A stretch of 54,838 nt of DNA from JADJOY01 sp016713535 [NCBI: Deltaproteobacteria bacterium] (GCA_016713535.1 JADJOY010000063.1:1-54838), one strand, 5' to 3'; positions 9,417 to 19,610 are shown, numbered from the stretch's first letter. The notes: a model not told the origin generated them from the sequence alone. Numbers and translations are program-made.

Positions 9417-11082
9417 GTGACCAGCGGCGGCGAGTCGGCGCGGGCGGAGAGCGGCGCTCCGGTATCCGGGCGTGGCGGCGGCGCGATCGATCGAGTGCGC
9501 TCGATCGCGCGCGGCGCGGTCATTTTCGGCGCGGACGCCGTGGTCGCGCTGGTGCATGCCGTCGCGCTCTTCGCCGCCGTCCGCCGAGGTTCCAGTGGGT
9601 CGTGGCCGTGGCGTGGATCGCGCTGCTCTCGCTGCGATCACCGGGCGCGAAGCTGCTGGCGCGATCCCGGCCGCTGCGATGCGCGGCTCGGGTGGCGCTG
9701 TTCGCGTACGTGGCGGCGTTCTGGCGTGGTTATGCCTACGTGGTGAGTCCGTGGACGCGAGGGTGGTGGCGGTGCTCGCCGCCGCGCCGCTCGCCCTCGG
9801 CCGTCGTCGCGCGGTCCCGCGGTGGTTCGTGGTGCCCGCGGCGGCGAGCCTGATCTGGCTGGGCCGCGACGCGCCCGTCGCCGTGGCGACCAAGCTCGCC
9901 GCCGCAGGCGCGGTCGTGGCGATGGACGTGGTGGGATCGCGCCACTGGCTCTTCATCCGCGCCGGTCGCGAGGTGACCGCGAGCTTCGTGGCGATCTTCG
10001 GAGTCCTGGTCGTGGCGGCGTCGTTCTACTACCGGCCGGATCCGACCACCCTCGACGAGGTCCGGTCTCAGGCTGGGGTACACCTGGTGGCGCCCCGCGG
10101 CAGCGGACCCCTTTCGGCGCGCGCCCAGGTGTATGCGGCGGTCCCGGACTGCGATGGGCGCGCGGCCGTCGTGGTGGTCCACAAGTCGTCGCTGGGATAC
10201 CACCTCCTCGACTTGCGGACCGGCGCGATCGAGCCGATCGGCACCATTCGGGACCCGAGCGACGACGTGCTGTTTCGGTGCGAGGACCGCGAGCTGCTCG
10301 TGGGCGACTGGCGCTCGCGCAGCGGATTGGTGGCTCGCGCGGACGCTCTGCCAGCGCTCGAGCTGGTTCGCTCGTACGAGGACCTGGTGGTCGGGCCGGG
10401 GCCACTGGTCGAGTCCACGGACGGGGAGCTGCTCTGGCATCTCGACGCGCGCGACATGAAGATGCGCGTCGCCGAGAGCCGGTCGGGGATGCTCGTCGCG
10501 GCGACCGACCGGTTCGCCTTCGGGGTGGCGGTGCTCGATGGCGGCCGTGCGCTCTCTGCGAGCCCCGGCGAGCTGGTGGAGTGGCGGGTGGAGCGGCAGG
10601 TCGCTGACCCGGCGATGCGCGCGTGCGACGAGTGCGCGGGCCGGTTGGTGGCGCGCACGGTGGCTCCGCTCGACCGCGGCTGGCTCGCGCCCGCGCGCTG
10701 GCTGACGCCGAACGCGTGGATCCACTACACGGCGGCCAGTGAGGATCGCGTCTTCGTGTCGTCGCTGCAGGAGAGCTCGGTCGAGGCGTTCGCCCGCCGG
10801 GGCGACGCGCTGGCTCCGATCGCGCGGGCGCAGCTCGCGGGCGGCGCGCGGCACCTGGCCTACGCTCCGCGCCACGATCTGGTGCTGGTGTCCGGGTGGA
10901 CGAGCGGTGTGGTGACGGTGCTCTCCGGACGCGACCTCTCGGTGCTGCGCACCGTCCGGGTGGGCGCTCGGCCGCGAACCGTGAGTCTCGCCGCAGACGA
11001 GTCGATGGCGCTGGTGGGCACGGGAGCGGGGATCGTCGCGATCGACTTGGCGGCGGTCGGTCGGCCGCCCGGGACACCGTGA
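9417..11082 (+). CDS. Multi-spanning membrane protein with C-terminal beta-propeller, copy A (two frameshifts)
   Basis: No named family is recognised. The N-terminal third is hydrophobic: AVIFGADAVVALVHAVALFAA, then after a shift near 9590 VVAVAWIALLSLRSPGA, then after a second near 9755 VVAVLAAAPLALG and later spans up to VTASFVAIFGVLVVAASFYY. The C-terminal part (from about 10060) is periplasmic-like and reads as YVTN/NHL-type propeller blades, for example LVLVSGWTSGVVTVLSGRDL and ALVGTGAGIVAIDL. The final blade matches those of copies at 12639-14429 and 37298-39115 (pattern VGxRxR...G..G.VxIDL). The GTG at 9417 is the likely start; the exact N-terminus is uncertain because of the frameshifts. 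It may anchor a surface sensor or assembly factor. Confidence 0.6.
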
Positions 11083-11239
11083 CGGCCGGCCGTCGCGCGC
11101 CGCGGGTTCCTCACGTGGGCAGGTCCGGCTCGGCGGATGTAAGCTCGGCCTCCCTTCGCGGTCTCGGCGAGATCGTGCCTCCGAACCGAAAAGTCGAGCC
11201 CAGCCGATCCGAGCGTCCTCCAGCGAACGAGCGCGAACC

Positions 11240-12616
11240 GTGAGCGCGCGGGTTCTCCTGGTGCGGCCGTGGAGTCGCCGCATCCCGACCGTGGTGCCCA
11301 GCCTCGGGCTCGGCTACCTCGCCGCGGTGCTGCGCGCCGCAGGCCACCGCGTCACGATCGTCGACGGCATGCGCGAGCGCATGGCGCCCTCGGCCTTCGC
11401 GCGGCGCCTGGCGGCGGCCTCCTACGACGTCGTGGGCTTCCAGGCGTTCACCTGCGATCTGCCTCAGGTCCGCGACCTGACGCGGATCGCCCGCGAGCGC
11501 CTGCCAGCGGCGACCCTGGTGCTCGGGGGGCCGCACGCGAGCGCCGACCCGGCCCACGCCCTCGGCTACCTCGCCGACGTGGACTTCGCGTTCCGGGGCG
11601 AGGCGGAGCGCGGGCTCGTGGAGCTCCTCGAGGCGCTCGCGAGCGGGCGCAGCCCGGACGGCGTCGAGAACCTGGTGCGGCGCGCCGGTGACGGAATCGA
11701 GACCGGCCCGGTGCGCTTCGTCGAGGACCTGGACTCGGTGCCGTTCCCGGCCTGGGACCTGACGCCGCCGCGCGAGTACCCGCCGGCGCCGCACGGCCTG
11801 GTCGCGGGCGCCTTCCCGGTCGCGCCCTTTCTCGTCACCCGTGGCTGCCCGTACCTGTGTACGTTCTGCGACGCTGTCAGCACCGCAGGACGGCGGCTCC
11901 GGGTGCGGAGCATGGAGAACGTGCTGGCCGAGATCGACCAGCTCGTACGTGACCACGGCGTCCGCGAGATCCACCTCGAGGACGACAACTTCACCACCAA
12001 CCGGCACGTGGTGCGCTCGTTCTGCGAGGCCTTGCTCGGCCGCTCGAACCCGGTCACGTGGTGCTGCCCGAACGGGATGCGGCTGGACACCGTCGACCGT
12101 GACCTGCTGGCGTTGATGCGACGTGCCGGGCTGGTGGCGTTCGCCGTCGGGATCGAGTCCGGCTCGAGGCGGGTGCTCGACTCGATGCACAAGGACCTCG
12201 ATCTGGTACGGACGCGCGAGAAGCTCGCGATCGCGCGTTCCCTCGGCATCAAGACCACCGGCTTCTTCATCGTCGGGTTCCCGGGCGAGACCGAAGACGA
12301 CGTCCGCGAGACGGTCGATCTCTCGCTCTCGCTCGAGCTCGACCACGCGCAGTTCTCGAATTTCCTGCCGTTGCCCGGCACGCGCGCGAGCGAGGAGATC
12401 GCCGCCGGGGACGGACGAGCCACGGCGTGGAGCGAGTTCCTGACCACCGGTGGGAAGGGGGCGGCGGCGGTGGGCTTCGACGTGGCCGCGTGGCAGCGCC
12501 GCGCGTTCCTGCGCTTCTACCTGCGCCCGCGCACGCTCCTGCGCGTCCTCGCGCAGGTCCGCGAGTGGGCGCACTTCCGCTACATGATGAGTCGGGCCTG
12601 GCGGGTGTTCGCCTGA
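11240..12616 (+). CDS. Cobalamin-binding radical SAM protein, copy 1
   Basis: This 458-residue protein has an N-terminal B12-binding Rossmann domain (residues 1-150; VPSLGLGYLAAVLRAAGH, YDVVGFQAFT, LVLGGPHASADP, VDFAFRGEAERGL). A radical SAM core follows, with C203, C207 and C210 in RGCPYLCTFC. LEDDNFTTN, VGIESGSRRVLDSM and GFFIVGFPGETEDD are typical of the BchE/HpnJ-like B12 group. The canonical DxHxxG is absent, as in many B12-radical SAM proteins. Such enzymes methylate or rearrange unactivated carbons in lipids, pigments or natural products; the substrate is unknown. The C-terminal 90 residues are Arg- and aromatic-rich. The GTG at 11240 is the start. Confidence 0.85.
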   Translation: MSARVLLVRPWSRRIPTVVPSLGLGYLAAVLRAAGHRVTIVDGMRERMAPSAFARRLAAASYDVVGFQAFTCDLPQVRDLTRIARERLPAATLVLGGPHASADPAHALGYLADVDFAFRGEAERGLVELLEALASGRSPDGVENLVRRAGDGIETGPVRFVEDLDSVPFPAWDLTPPREYPPAPHGLVAGAFPVAPFLVTRGCPYLCTFCDAVSTAGRRLRVRSMENVLAEIDQLVRDHGVREIHLEDDNFTTNRHVVRSFCEALLGRSNPVTWCCPNGMRLDTVDRDLLALMRRAGLVAFAVGIESGSRRVLDSMHKDLDLVRTREKLAIARSLGIKTTGFFIVGFPGETEDDVRETVDLSLSLELDHAQFSNFLPLPGTRASEEIAAGDGRATAWSEFLTTGGKGAAAVGFDVAAWQRRAFLRFYLRPRTLLRVLAQVREWAHFRYMMSRAWRVFA

Positions 12617-12638
12617 ACCGTCGCGCGCGTCGGTCCGT

Positions 12639-14429
12639 TCAGGAACCGCCTCGCACGAGACGATCGAGGTCGACGCGCACGGCGCCCACCACGGAGCCCA
12701 GGAGCAGCGCGTGGCCATCCGGCGTCAGGGAGAATGTGCGCATGCGGCGGCCGACGTGGACGTGGCCACGCACCCGTAACGTCTCCCCGTCGAGCGCGTC
12801 GAGGGCGCCGCTGTCGCGGTTGCCCACGTAGAGGGCACCGCGCGCCTCGTCCCAGAGCAAGAGGCGTACTCCGCGCTCGAGGTGCACGCTTCCCTCGATG
12901 CGCAGTGGATCGCGACGCAGCTTCGAGATGGTGCCGGCGTTGAAGTAGGCCGCGTAGATCGTGCCGTCCTTCGCGAGCGCGACCTTGGTCTTGTGGGCGG
13001 CCGGGACGACGCCCCGCCACCGCCCCGGCAGCGCGATGCTGTCGAGCTCCGCGCCATCGACCTTGCGCAGGACGCGGACTCGCCCGGCGTCGCCGAGCAC
13101 GAGCTCGCCGCGGTCGTCGTCGATCACGAAGTCCCAGAGCTTTTCGCCGGTCGCCACCAGGTGGCATTCGTCCGAGGCGAGGTCGGCCACCGCGATCTCG
13201 TTTTGCTCGTCGAGGATGTAGAGGTTGCGTCCGCTGCGATCGAGGATGAGCCACCACGGCCCGCGCACCGGGCAGCGGTGGGGGAGCGGCTCGAGATGAA
13301 GGACGCCGAGCTCGCCCGGAGGCCGGCTCTCGTCACGGCGGAGGCGATAGAGCCTCGCCTCGAGGAAGTTGGCGACGTAGATCGAGTCGTTCGCGCAGTC
13401 GGGGGCGTAGTTGTCGGAGGCCATGAAGCGCATCCCGGCCATCGAGGGACCGCCCTCGGCGGGGAAGACGACCAGCCCGCGCTCGCGCTCCTTGCTGCCG
13501 GCGACGAGTGGCCAGCCCGCGCACGGCTGGGTGAAGAAGAAGGCGCCGGAGCGGATCCGCTCCGCTTCTCCGCGAAAGGCGGCGGTCACGACCGGCTCGG
13601 CGAGGGGCTCGTTCGAGGGCATGAACGCCGTCTGCCCGAGGCGGCCCCAGAACGACGTGAAGCAGACGAAGCAGGCCAGCACGATCGGCCCCGCCTCGGC
13701 GACCAGGCGTGCGCGGAACACCAGCCACGGGGTCAGCAGCACCGCGGCGTGGGCGGCGAAGCTCACCAGCCTCCAGCGCACCGGCATCGCGAAGGGTCCG
13801 GCCAGCGCCGGAACCAGGCTGGCGGCGATCAGGACCCAGACCGCGTGACGCGCGTCGGCGAAGTGGAAGATCGCGATCAGCGCGACGAACGCACCGAGTC
13901 CGGCCACGACCTCGGAGTCGGGAAGGAGCGGTGCCCACGTGGCGAGGAGCCAGAACTGCACGGCCACCAGCGCCAGGAACGCGCACCGCGCGACGATGAG
14001 CCCGCGTGGGCGCCCCTGCCCGAGCCAGCGCCTGAGCGCCCGCAGCATCGGCAACAGGCCGACCAGGATGAACGACAGTGGCGCGAACACGATCCCCCAG
14101 ATCGGCAGGATGCCGGCCGTCTCGACGAGCTCGCGTCCGACGGCGGGTGGTGTCCCAGGTCTGCGACCGGAGGCCACGCCGATCCCGTAACCGAGCGCGA
14201 ACCCGAGCGCGCCCGCGACGAGCGGCGGGACCATGAGCGCCAGGAACCCGCCCGCGACCGCACCGAAGAAGTAGCCGGCCTCGGTCCTCACGCCGGCCTG
14301 GCTCGCAACCTCGGCGAGCCACGGCCCCCCGATCCGCGACCAACGCTCGGCGGTCTGCGCGAGCCCGAGCGGGATCGCCGCCAGGTAAAAGAGCCAGCCC
14401 AGTCGCTTGGCGAGCTCGTGCCGGGTCAT
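12639..14429 (-). CDS. Multi-spanning membrane protein with C-terminal beta-propeller, copy B
   Basis: The protein is 596 residues from the ATG at 14429 (MTRHELAKRLGW). Residues 1-290 form about eight hydrophobic spans, among them LGWLFYLAAIPLGLAQ, LVAGALGFALGYGIGVA, IWGIVFAPLSFILVGLLPML and AGPIVLACFVCF. Residues 300-596 form a propeller: SIYVANFLEARLYRLRR, LILDRSGRNLYILDEQNEI, GELVLGDAGRVRVLRKVDG, ALYVGNRDSGALDALDG and HALLLGSVVGAVRVDL. Paired cysteines occur in QPCAGWP, DCANDS, HRCPV and DECHL, which suggests an oxidising, extracytoplasmic location for the propeller. It converges on the B12-radical SAM gene with only 22 bases between stops. The function is not known. Confidence 0.7.
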   Translation of the reverse strand: MTRHELAKRLGWLFYLAAIPLGLAQTAERWSRIGGPWLAEVASQAGVRTEAGYFFGAVAGGFLALMVPPLVAGALGFALGYGIGVASGRRPGTPPAVGRELVETAGILPIWGIVFAPLSFILVGLLPMLRALRRWLGQGRPRGLIVARCAFLALVAVQFWLLATWAPLLPDSEVVAGLGAFVALIAIFHFADARHAVWVLIAASLVPALAGPFAMPVRWRLVSFAAHAAVLLTPWLVFRARLVAEAGPIVLACFVCFTSFWGRLGQTAFMPSNEPLAEPVVTAAFRGEAERIRSGAFFFTQPCAGWPLVAGSKERERGLVVFPAEGGPSMAGMRFMASDNYAPDCANDSIYVANFLEARLYRLRRDESRPPGELGVLHLEPLPHRCPVRGPWWLILDRSGRNLYILDEQNEIAVADLASDECHLVATGEKLWDFVIDDDRGELVLGDAGRVRVLRKVDGAELDSIALPGRWRGVVPAAHKTKVALAKDGTIYAAYFNAGTISKLRRDPLRIEGSVHLERGVRLLLWDEARGALYVGNRDSGALDALDGETLRVRGHVHVGRRMRTFSLTPDGHALLLGSVVGAVRVDLDRLVRGGS

Positions 14430-14590
14430 GGCCGTGGAGAGGGGCAGGCGAGGGCGGCGAAAAGGCGCGCGCTTGAGTACCATGAGCGGCGGACCACGGC
14501 GAGCCCGGCGTCGGCTGCGGTTGACGTGCCGGGGGTGGGATCGCAAGATTCCGCCGCTCCTTCCCAGCGGTGCGCCAAGCTCCCGAAATC

Positions 14591-15505
14591 ATGCGTAACC
14601 GACGCCTACCTGCGGTCGCCGGACGGTTCTATCCCGCCGAGGAACGCCGCTGCCGCGACGAGGTGGCGGCGCTGCTCGCGGGTGGCGCGCCGCGTGAGCC
14701 CCACGACGGCATCCCCGTGGCCGGAATCGTGCCGCACGCGGGCTGGATGTTCTCCGGGGCGGTCGCGGCGCATGTGATGTGCGAGATCGCCTCGCGCTGC
14801 ACGCCTCGGACCGTGGTGCTGTTCGGTGCGGATCACTGGCTGGAAGCCGCTCGCCACGCGCAGCTCTACGCCGACGGCGTGTGGACGACGCCACTCGGGG
14901 ACGTGTCGATCGACGCGGAGTTGGCCGTTCGAGTCGAGGAGGTTGGGCGGGGCATCGTCCAGGCGCGCGCCGATGCGCACCGCCGCGAGCACTCGATCGA
15001 GGTCCAGGTTCCGCTGATCCAGGGCTTGTGGCCCGGGGCGCGGGTGCTGCCGATCCTGATCGGGCCGGCGGCCGAGCCGGAGCTCGTCGGCCGGCTGGTG
15101 GCGCGGGCCGCGGCCGATCGCGCCGACGTCGTCGCGCTCGGTTCCAGCGATCTCACGCACTACGGTCCCAACTACGACTTCACCGCTCACGGGCGCGGCC
15201 GTGCCGCGCTCGCGTGGGTGCGCGAGGTCAACGACGCCGCGATGGTGGCGGCGACCACGGCGATGCGACCCGATGAGGTGCTCGCCGAGGCCAATTGCCA
15301 CGCCAACGCCTGCGGCCCCGGCGCGATCGCAGCGACGCTCGCCTTCGCGCGCGAGCGCGGCGCGGCGCACGGTCGGCTGGTCGACTACACCACCAGCCAC
15401 GACGTGCATCCGCGCGGCGAGCCCACGGATTTCGTGGGCTACGCTGGCGTGGTCTTCGAACGCGCCTCGGGCTCCACGCGCGAGCCCGGGTCCACGCCCC
15501 ACTGA
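14591..15505 (+). CDS. amrB: MEMO1 family protein (AmmeMemoRadiSam system protein B)
   Basis: The 304-residue protein begins RLPAVAGRFYPAEERRC, the hallmark MEMO1 opening, followed by GIVPHAGWMFSGAVAAHV, VVLFGADHW, REHSIEVQVPLIQ, ALGSSDLTHYGPNYDF and the C-terminal HDVHPRGEPTDFVGYAG. The conserved His residues in PHAGW, EHSIEVQ and the Asp-Leu-Thr-His motif form the putative metal site of this dioxygenase-like fold. In most bacteria it sits next to an AMMECR1 domain and a radical SAM protein; neither partner is adjacent here. The ATG at 14591 is the start. gltX follows after 44 bases on the same strand. Confidence 0.92.
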   Translation: MRNRRLPAVAGRFYPAEERRCRDEVAALLAGGAPREPHDGIPVAGIVPHAGWMFSGAVAAHVMCEIASRCTPRTVVLFGADHWLEAARHAQLYADGVWTTPLGDVSIDAELAVRVEEVGRGIVQARADAHRREHSIEVQVPLIQGLWPGARVLPILIGPAAEPELVGRLVARAAADRADVVALGSSDLTHYGPNYDFTAHGRGRAALAWVREVNDAAMVAATTAMRPDEVLAEANCHANACGPGAIAATLAFARERGAAHGRLVDYTTSHDVHPRGEPTDFVGYAGVVFERASGSTREPGSTPH

Positions 15506-15549
15506 TCGCGAGTGGTCACGCTCGCGTACTCGATCCCGGAGACCCGTTC

Positions 15550-17049
15550 ATGCCCGAGCCCGTCATCACGCGCTTCGCTCCCAGCCCGACCGGTTACCTG
15601 CACGTCGGTGGCGCGCGGACGGCGCTCTTCAACTGGCTCCTCGCGCGCCACTCCGGCGGCAAGTTCTACATCCGTGTCGAGGACACGGACCGTGAGCGCA
15701 ACCGGCCCGAGCTCTTGCTCCCGATCCTGAACGGGATGAGCGCCCTCGGCCTCACCGCCGACGTCTTCGAGGGCGCGGGCGAAACGTGCTTCGACGGCCT
15801 CGTGAGCGGCGATCCGTGGGAGCGTCGCGCGGTGCTGCAGTCCAAGCGGCTCCCCGCCCACCAGGTCGCGGCGCGCCACCTGCTCGACTCCGGAATGGCC
15901 TATCGGTGCGTGTGCAGCGCCGAGGAGCTCGCCGAGCGCCGCACGGCCGCGCAGAAGGCGGGTCGGCAGCCGGGCTACGACCGCCGCTGCCGGGAGCTCG
16001 CGGTCGGCGAGGACGCAGCCCCGTTCGTGGTCCGCTTCCGTAGCCCGCTCGGCGGCACCACGGCGTGGATCGACGAGATCAAGGGGGCGCTGGCGTTCGA
16101 GAACGACCAGATCGAGGACTTCGTGATCCTGCGCTCCGACGGCACGCCGACGTACAACCTGGCGGCGGTGGCCGACGACGCGTGGATGAAGATCTCGCAC
16201 GTCGTACGCGGCGACGACCACGTCTCGAACACGCCCAAGCAGATCCTCCTGTATCGAGGGCTCGGCTACGAGGTGCCGCGCTTCGCCCACGTGCCGATGA
16301 TCCTGGGCGGCGACCGTTCGCGTCTCTCGAAGCGCCACGGCGCGACGAGCGTCACCGCCTACCTGGACGAGGAAGGCTTCCTCCCGGATGCGCTCCGCAA
16401 CTATCTCGTGCGTCTCGGCTGGAGCCTCGGCGACCAGGAGGTGATCAGCCTCGAGGAGATGATTGCTGGTTTCTCGCTCGAAGGCTGCGGAACGGCCGCG
16501 GCCGTGTTCGATCGGGACAAGCTCACGTGGCTCTCCGGGCACTACGTCCGCCACCGAGACCCGGAGGTGCTGGCTCGCGAGTGGGCTCGCTTTCTCGGGC
16601 TGCCGGAGCGCGGTGACGCGCGCGTCGCGGTGGCCGCGGACGCTCGCCTGGTGCGGATCGTGAGAGCGCTGCAGGAGCGCGCCAAGACTCTCGCCGAGAT
16701 GACCCAGCTCGGTCAGCTCTTCCTGACCGCCGACGACCGCGTCGCGCTCCCCGCGCCCGACAGCAAGGACGCGAAGAAATGGCTCACGCCCGATGGAGTG
16801 GCCGCACTCGGCGAGCTGCTCGCGGCGCTCGACGGCATCGAGCCGTTCGAGACCGCCGAGATCCACGCCGCGCTCACCCGGCTGGCCGAGAGCCGGGAAG
16901 GCAAGCTCGCGCGGGTCGCGCAGCCGGCGCGGATCGCGGTGAGCGGCGGGACCGTAAGCCCGCCGATCGACGAGACCCTCGCGATCCTCGGCCGCGAGGT
17001 GGTCCGCTCGCGGCTCGGCCGGGCGATCGCGCATTTCCAGGCGGCGTGA
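15550..17049 (+). CDS. gltX: Glutamyl-tRNA synthetase
   Basis: The class I synthetase charges tRNA-Glu (and possibly tRNA-Gln if Gat amidotransferase is used). The HIGH motif is PSPTGYLHVGGARTALFNW (HVGG at residues 18-21). The KMSKS motif is LSKR at residues 259-262. DDWMK-like, GDDHVSNTPKQILLY and AHVPMILGGDRSR are also typical. A CxC-type pair lies in YRCVCSAEEL, the tRNA-acceptor insertion. The length of 499 residues is normal. The anticodon-binding helical domain is complete, ending in a VRSRLGRAIAHF helix. The start is the ATG at 15550. Confidence 0.96.
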   Translation: MPEPVITRFAPSPTGYLHVGGARTALFNWLLARHSGGKFYIRVEDTDRERNRPELLLPILNGMSALGLTADVFEGAGETCFDGLVSGDPWERRAVLQSKRLPAHQVAARHLLDSGMAYRCVCSAEELAERRTAAQKAGRQPGYDRRCRELAVGEDAAPFVVRFRSPLGGTTAWIDEIKGALAFENDQIEDFVILRSDGTPTYNLAAVADDAWMKISHVVRGDDHVSNTPKQILLYRGLGYEVPRFAHVPMILGGDRSRLSKRHGATSVTAYLDEEGFLPDALRNYLVRLGWSLGDQEVISLEEMIAGFSLEGCGTAAAVFDRDKLTWLSGHYVRHRDPEVLAREWARFLGLPERGDARVAVAADARLVRIVRALQERAKTLAEMTQLGQLFLTADDRVALPAPDSKDAKKWLTPDGVAALGELLAALDGIEPFETAEIHAALTRLAESREGKLARVAQPARIAVSGGTVSPPIDETLAILGREVVRSRLGRAIAHFQAA

Positions 17050-17074
17050 ACGTCGCGCCCGAGAGGCGCGAGGA

Positions 17075-18327
17075 GTGACCGTGACCGATACCCCGACCCG
17101 AGACATCAAGTTCTGCCCCGGCTGCGCGAACGCGGTGAAGCCAGGCGCAAAGTTCTGCCCCCAGTGTGGCTTCGAGCTGGTGAGCCTCGCGGCCAAGCGT
17201 GGGGCGGGATCGACGGTGGCGATCGTGGCCGCGGCCGCGCTCTTCGTCGGCGGAACGGTGCTGCTGGCCACGCGCGTCAAGGGCCCGGGCGCTGCCCCTG
17301 GCGGCTCGCCGCGCGGACCGGCGGACGTGATGACCCAGGCCGCGGCGCAGGGGCAGGGTGTCGCGTCGACGGCGGCCGGGCCGGGGCGATGCCGGCCGTG
17401 GACAAGGCCCAGATCGAGAGCGCGCTCAAGCCGCTGCGCGATCGCGTCCAGGCCGAGCCCGACTCGACCGACGCCAAGCTCAGGCTCGGCTTCGGCGTGT
17501 ATCGCGCGTCGAGCCTGATCCCCGACTACGCGACCGAGGCCGAGCAGATCTTCCGAGAGATCCTCGCCAAGGAGCCCGAGAACCTCGACGCGGCCGTGTC
17601 GCTCGCCAATGTCTACTACGACCTCGAACGACCCGCGGACGCGATCCCGCTCTACGAGCGGTTCCTCGGCAAGAACCCCGACGAGGCCAGCGTTCGCACC
17701 GACCTCGCGACGATGTACCTGTACACGAAGCGCACCGACGACGCGATCCGCGAGTACCAGAAGGTCATCGCCGCCAAGCCGGACTTCGTGAATGCGTACT
17801 ACAACCTCGGCAACGCCTACCACGCGAGCGGCGACACCCAGAAGGCGCTCGAGACGTATCACAAGGCGCAGGCTCTCAACCCGCCCGGTGAGATCGCGCA
17901 GGCGATCGAGAACGTGGTCGCGAAGCTCGAGGGGCGGGCCCCCAAGGTGATTCCACAGGCGGTCGGTCCCGACGGGCTCCCGCCGGGGCATCCGCCGCTC
18001 GGCGACGGAGGCGGTGCGCCGGCCGCCGGTGGCGGCGAGGTCGCGATGTCGAGCGGCCCGCAGGGCGAGGTGGAGGCGGTCTTCAAGAATCATCCGATCA
18101 TCGGTCCGCGGGTGTCTCGCTTCGAGTGGGATCACGAGACCCAGCTGAAGGTGTGGGTGCGCGACTTCCCGATGAAGCAGATGCCGGAAGGCGTTCGTAC
18201 ATCGTTCATGACCAAGATCGGAGCCACCCTCGGCGAGCTCCACAAGAAGACCGGCAACGCCGATCCGTACCGCGCCGAGATCGTCGACGAGGCGACCGGT
18301 GAGGTGATGGCGACGACCGAGGGCTGA
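17075..18327 (+). CDS. Zinc-ribbon, single-TM, TPR-repeat protein (one frameshift)
   Basis: The GTG at 17075 starts a double zinc ribbon (FCPGCANAVKPGAKFCPQCG). One transmembrane helix (STVAIVAAAALFVGGTVLLA) and an Ala/Gly/Pro linker follow. A missing base near 17370-17390 moves the frame; then come four TPR-like units (KLRLGFGVYRASSLIPDY, AAVSLANVYYDLERPADAI, TDLATMYLYTKRTDDAI, AYYNLGNAYHASGDTQKAL). After a Pro/Gly spacer there is a small conserved C-terminal domain (VSRFEWDHETQLKVWVRDF). It is probably an inner-membrane protein that scaffolds a complex. It lies 25 bases after gltX. The function cannot be assigned more closely. Confidence 0.75.
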
Positions 18328-18356
18328 AGGCGGCGCGACCTACGGCGCCGATCCGC

Positions 18357-19610
18357 TCACGAGCGGCGCTTCCCGGCGGCAAGCTGATCGAGCGACACCG
18401 GTGCGCCGTCGTGCACCGCGTAGACGCCGTCCGGGGCGAGGTCAGGCGGGATCTTGGTCGCGAGCCCGCTCGGATTCTCGATCCAGCGGGTGCGGTTCGG
18501 CACCTCGCGGCCCGCGGCGATCCGCACGCCGGCGCCGAGGAAGGCCTGGTGGCCCACGGCGATCCCGAGCAGCAGGTGGTGGCTCTGGACCACGCGGCCC
18601 TCCACGCGCACCGGGACCGGCCCCGTGAAGCTGGTGTCGAACTGCCACGCACCGGAGGCGAAATACGCCTCGCGGCCGAGCACGGACATCTGCACTCCCG
18701 GGAAGCTCGACTCGCTGCCTCGCATCAGTACCGCGAAGCTCGCGATGCCGTTCCACGAGATCCGAGCTCCGCGCCCGATCACGCTCCACTGAACACGAGC
18801 GTGCTGACCGACGCGTGCCCCGTCGGCGAGGATCGAGCCGCGCACCACCGCGCCGGCATCGACGATCACGCCGTCGCCGAGCACGCAGCCCTCCACGGTG
18901 GCGGTCGGGTGGATGAAGCACCGTCGCCCGCGGTGCACGAACGTGCCGAGCACTCGGCGCGGGGTCCACGGGAACGCGCGCACCAGCCGCCACGTGAGCC
19001 ACGCCCACCACCGTGGCTCACGGGCGCGCGCGAGCGCCTCGCACAGGCCGCCGACGATGTTGGCGAGCAACACGTGGATCCAGTGCCGGACGTGGAAGAC
19101 GTAGCGCGGGGTCACGCCCATCGGGATGCGCTCACCGATCGCGAAGGGTGGCGCGCTGGTGGGCAGGACGCGCTCGGCCGGGTCGAGGAGCAGCGGTACG
19201 AAGCGCTCGAGGTCTGCGGGGTCGAAGCGGCCGTCGCGCGACCAGAACACATCGTAGAGATGGGCCGTGCGACCCTCGACCTCGGCGGTGCGCAGCTTCA
19301 TGAAGGAGGAGGTGAAGCGGACGAATGCACAGTCGGGAAGGGCGAGGACCCGGTCGCGGGCTTCGCTTCGTGCGTCGTCGGTGAAAGCGCGCAGCGCCTG
19401 CGATCCGAACACCACGTCCGCACCGACGATGAGCGCGGGACCGCCGGCGGTAAGGTCCGCCGGGTTCCGAACCTCGATCACCTCGAAGCCGGCGTCGGTG
19501 AGCACCTTCCGCCGCCACTCGCCGATGGGGCGCGCGAACACCTCGAGCGCGTCGGCCGGCTCGTTCCACGGTGCGACGGGCTCCGGTCGGGATAGGACGT
19601 AGGCTCGCAT
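18357..19610 (-). CDS. Left-handed beta-helix protein with degenerate NTase-like N-domain, copy 1
   Basis: The protein is 417 residues. The N-terminal domain (1-170) starts MRAYVLSRPEPVAPW and contains GFEVIEVRNPADL and LIVGADVVFGSQALRAF. It recalls sugar nucleotidyltransferases but has no GxGTRM nucleotide loop, so catalysis is doubtful. A linking segment (FHVRHWIHVLLANIVGGL) is followed by hexapeptide repeats (IHPTATVEGCVLGDGVIVD, AGAVVRGSILADGARVGQHA), the left-handed beta-helix found in acyl- and nucleotidyl-transferases such as GlmU. The closest relative in the window is the divergent gene at 19957. Both flank the palindrome array. Confidence 0.7.
   Translation of the reverse strand: MRAYVLSRPEPVAPWNEPADALEVFARPIGEWRRKVLTDAGFEVIEVRNPADLTAGGPALIVGADVVFGSQALRAFTDDARSEARDRVLALPDCAFVRFTSSFMKLRTAEVEGRTAHLYDVFWSRDGRFDPADLERFVPLLLDPAERVLPTSAPPFAIGERIPMGVTPRYVFHVRHWIHVLLANIVGGLCEALARAREPRWWAWLTWRLVRAFPWTPRRVLGTFVHRGRRCFIHPTATVEGCVLGDGVIVDAGAVVRGSILADGARVGQHARVQWSVIGRGARISWNGIASFAVLMRGSESSFPGVQMSVLGREAYFASGAWQFDTSFTGPVPVRVEGRVVQSHHLLLGIAVGHQAFLGAGVRIAAGREVPNRTRWIENPSGLATKIPPDLAPDGVYAVHDGAPVSLDQLAAGKRRS

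Noticed and set aside
12882-14777. Long plus-strand open frame opposite the membrane/propeller gene at 12639-14429
   Set aside because: Composition is dominated by Arg, Glu, Gln and His with no periodicity; the minus strand has clear membrane helices and propeller blades.
15439-18243. 934-codon minus-strand open frame across gltX and the TPR gene
   Set aside because: Antisense artefact of high GC; gltX on the plus strand has HIGH and KMSKS motifs.
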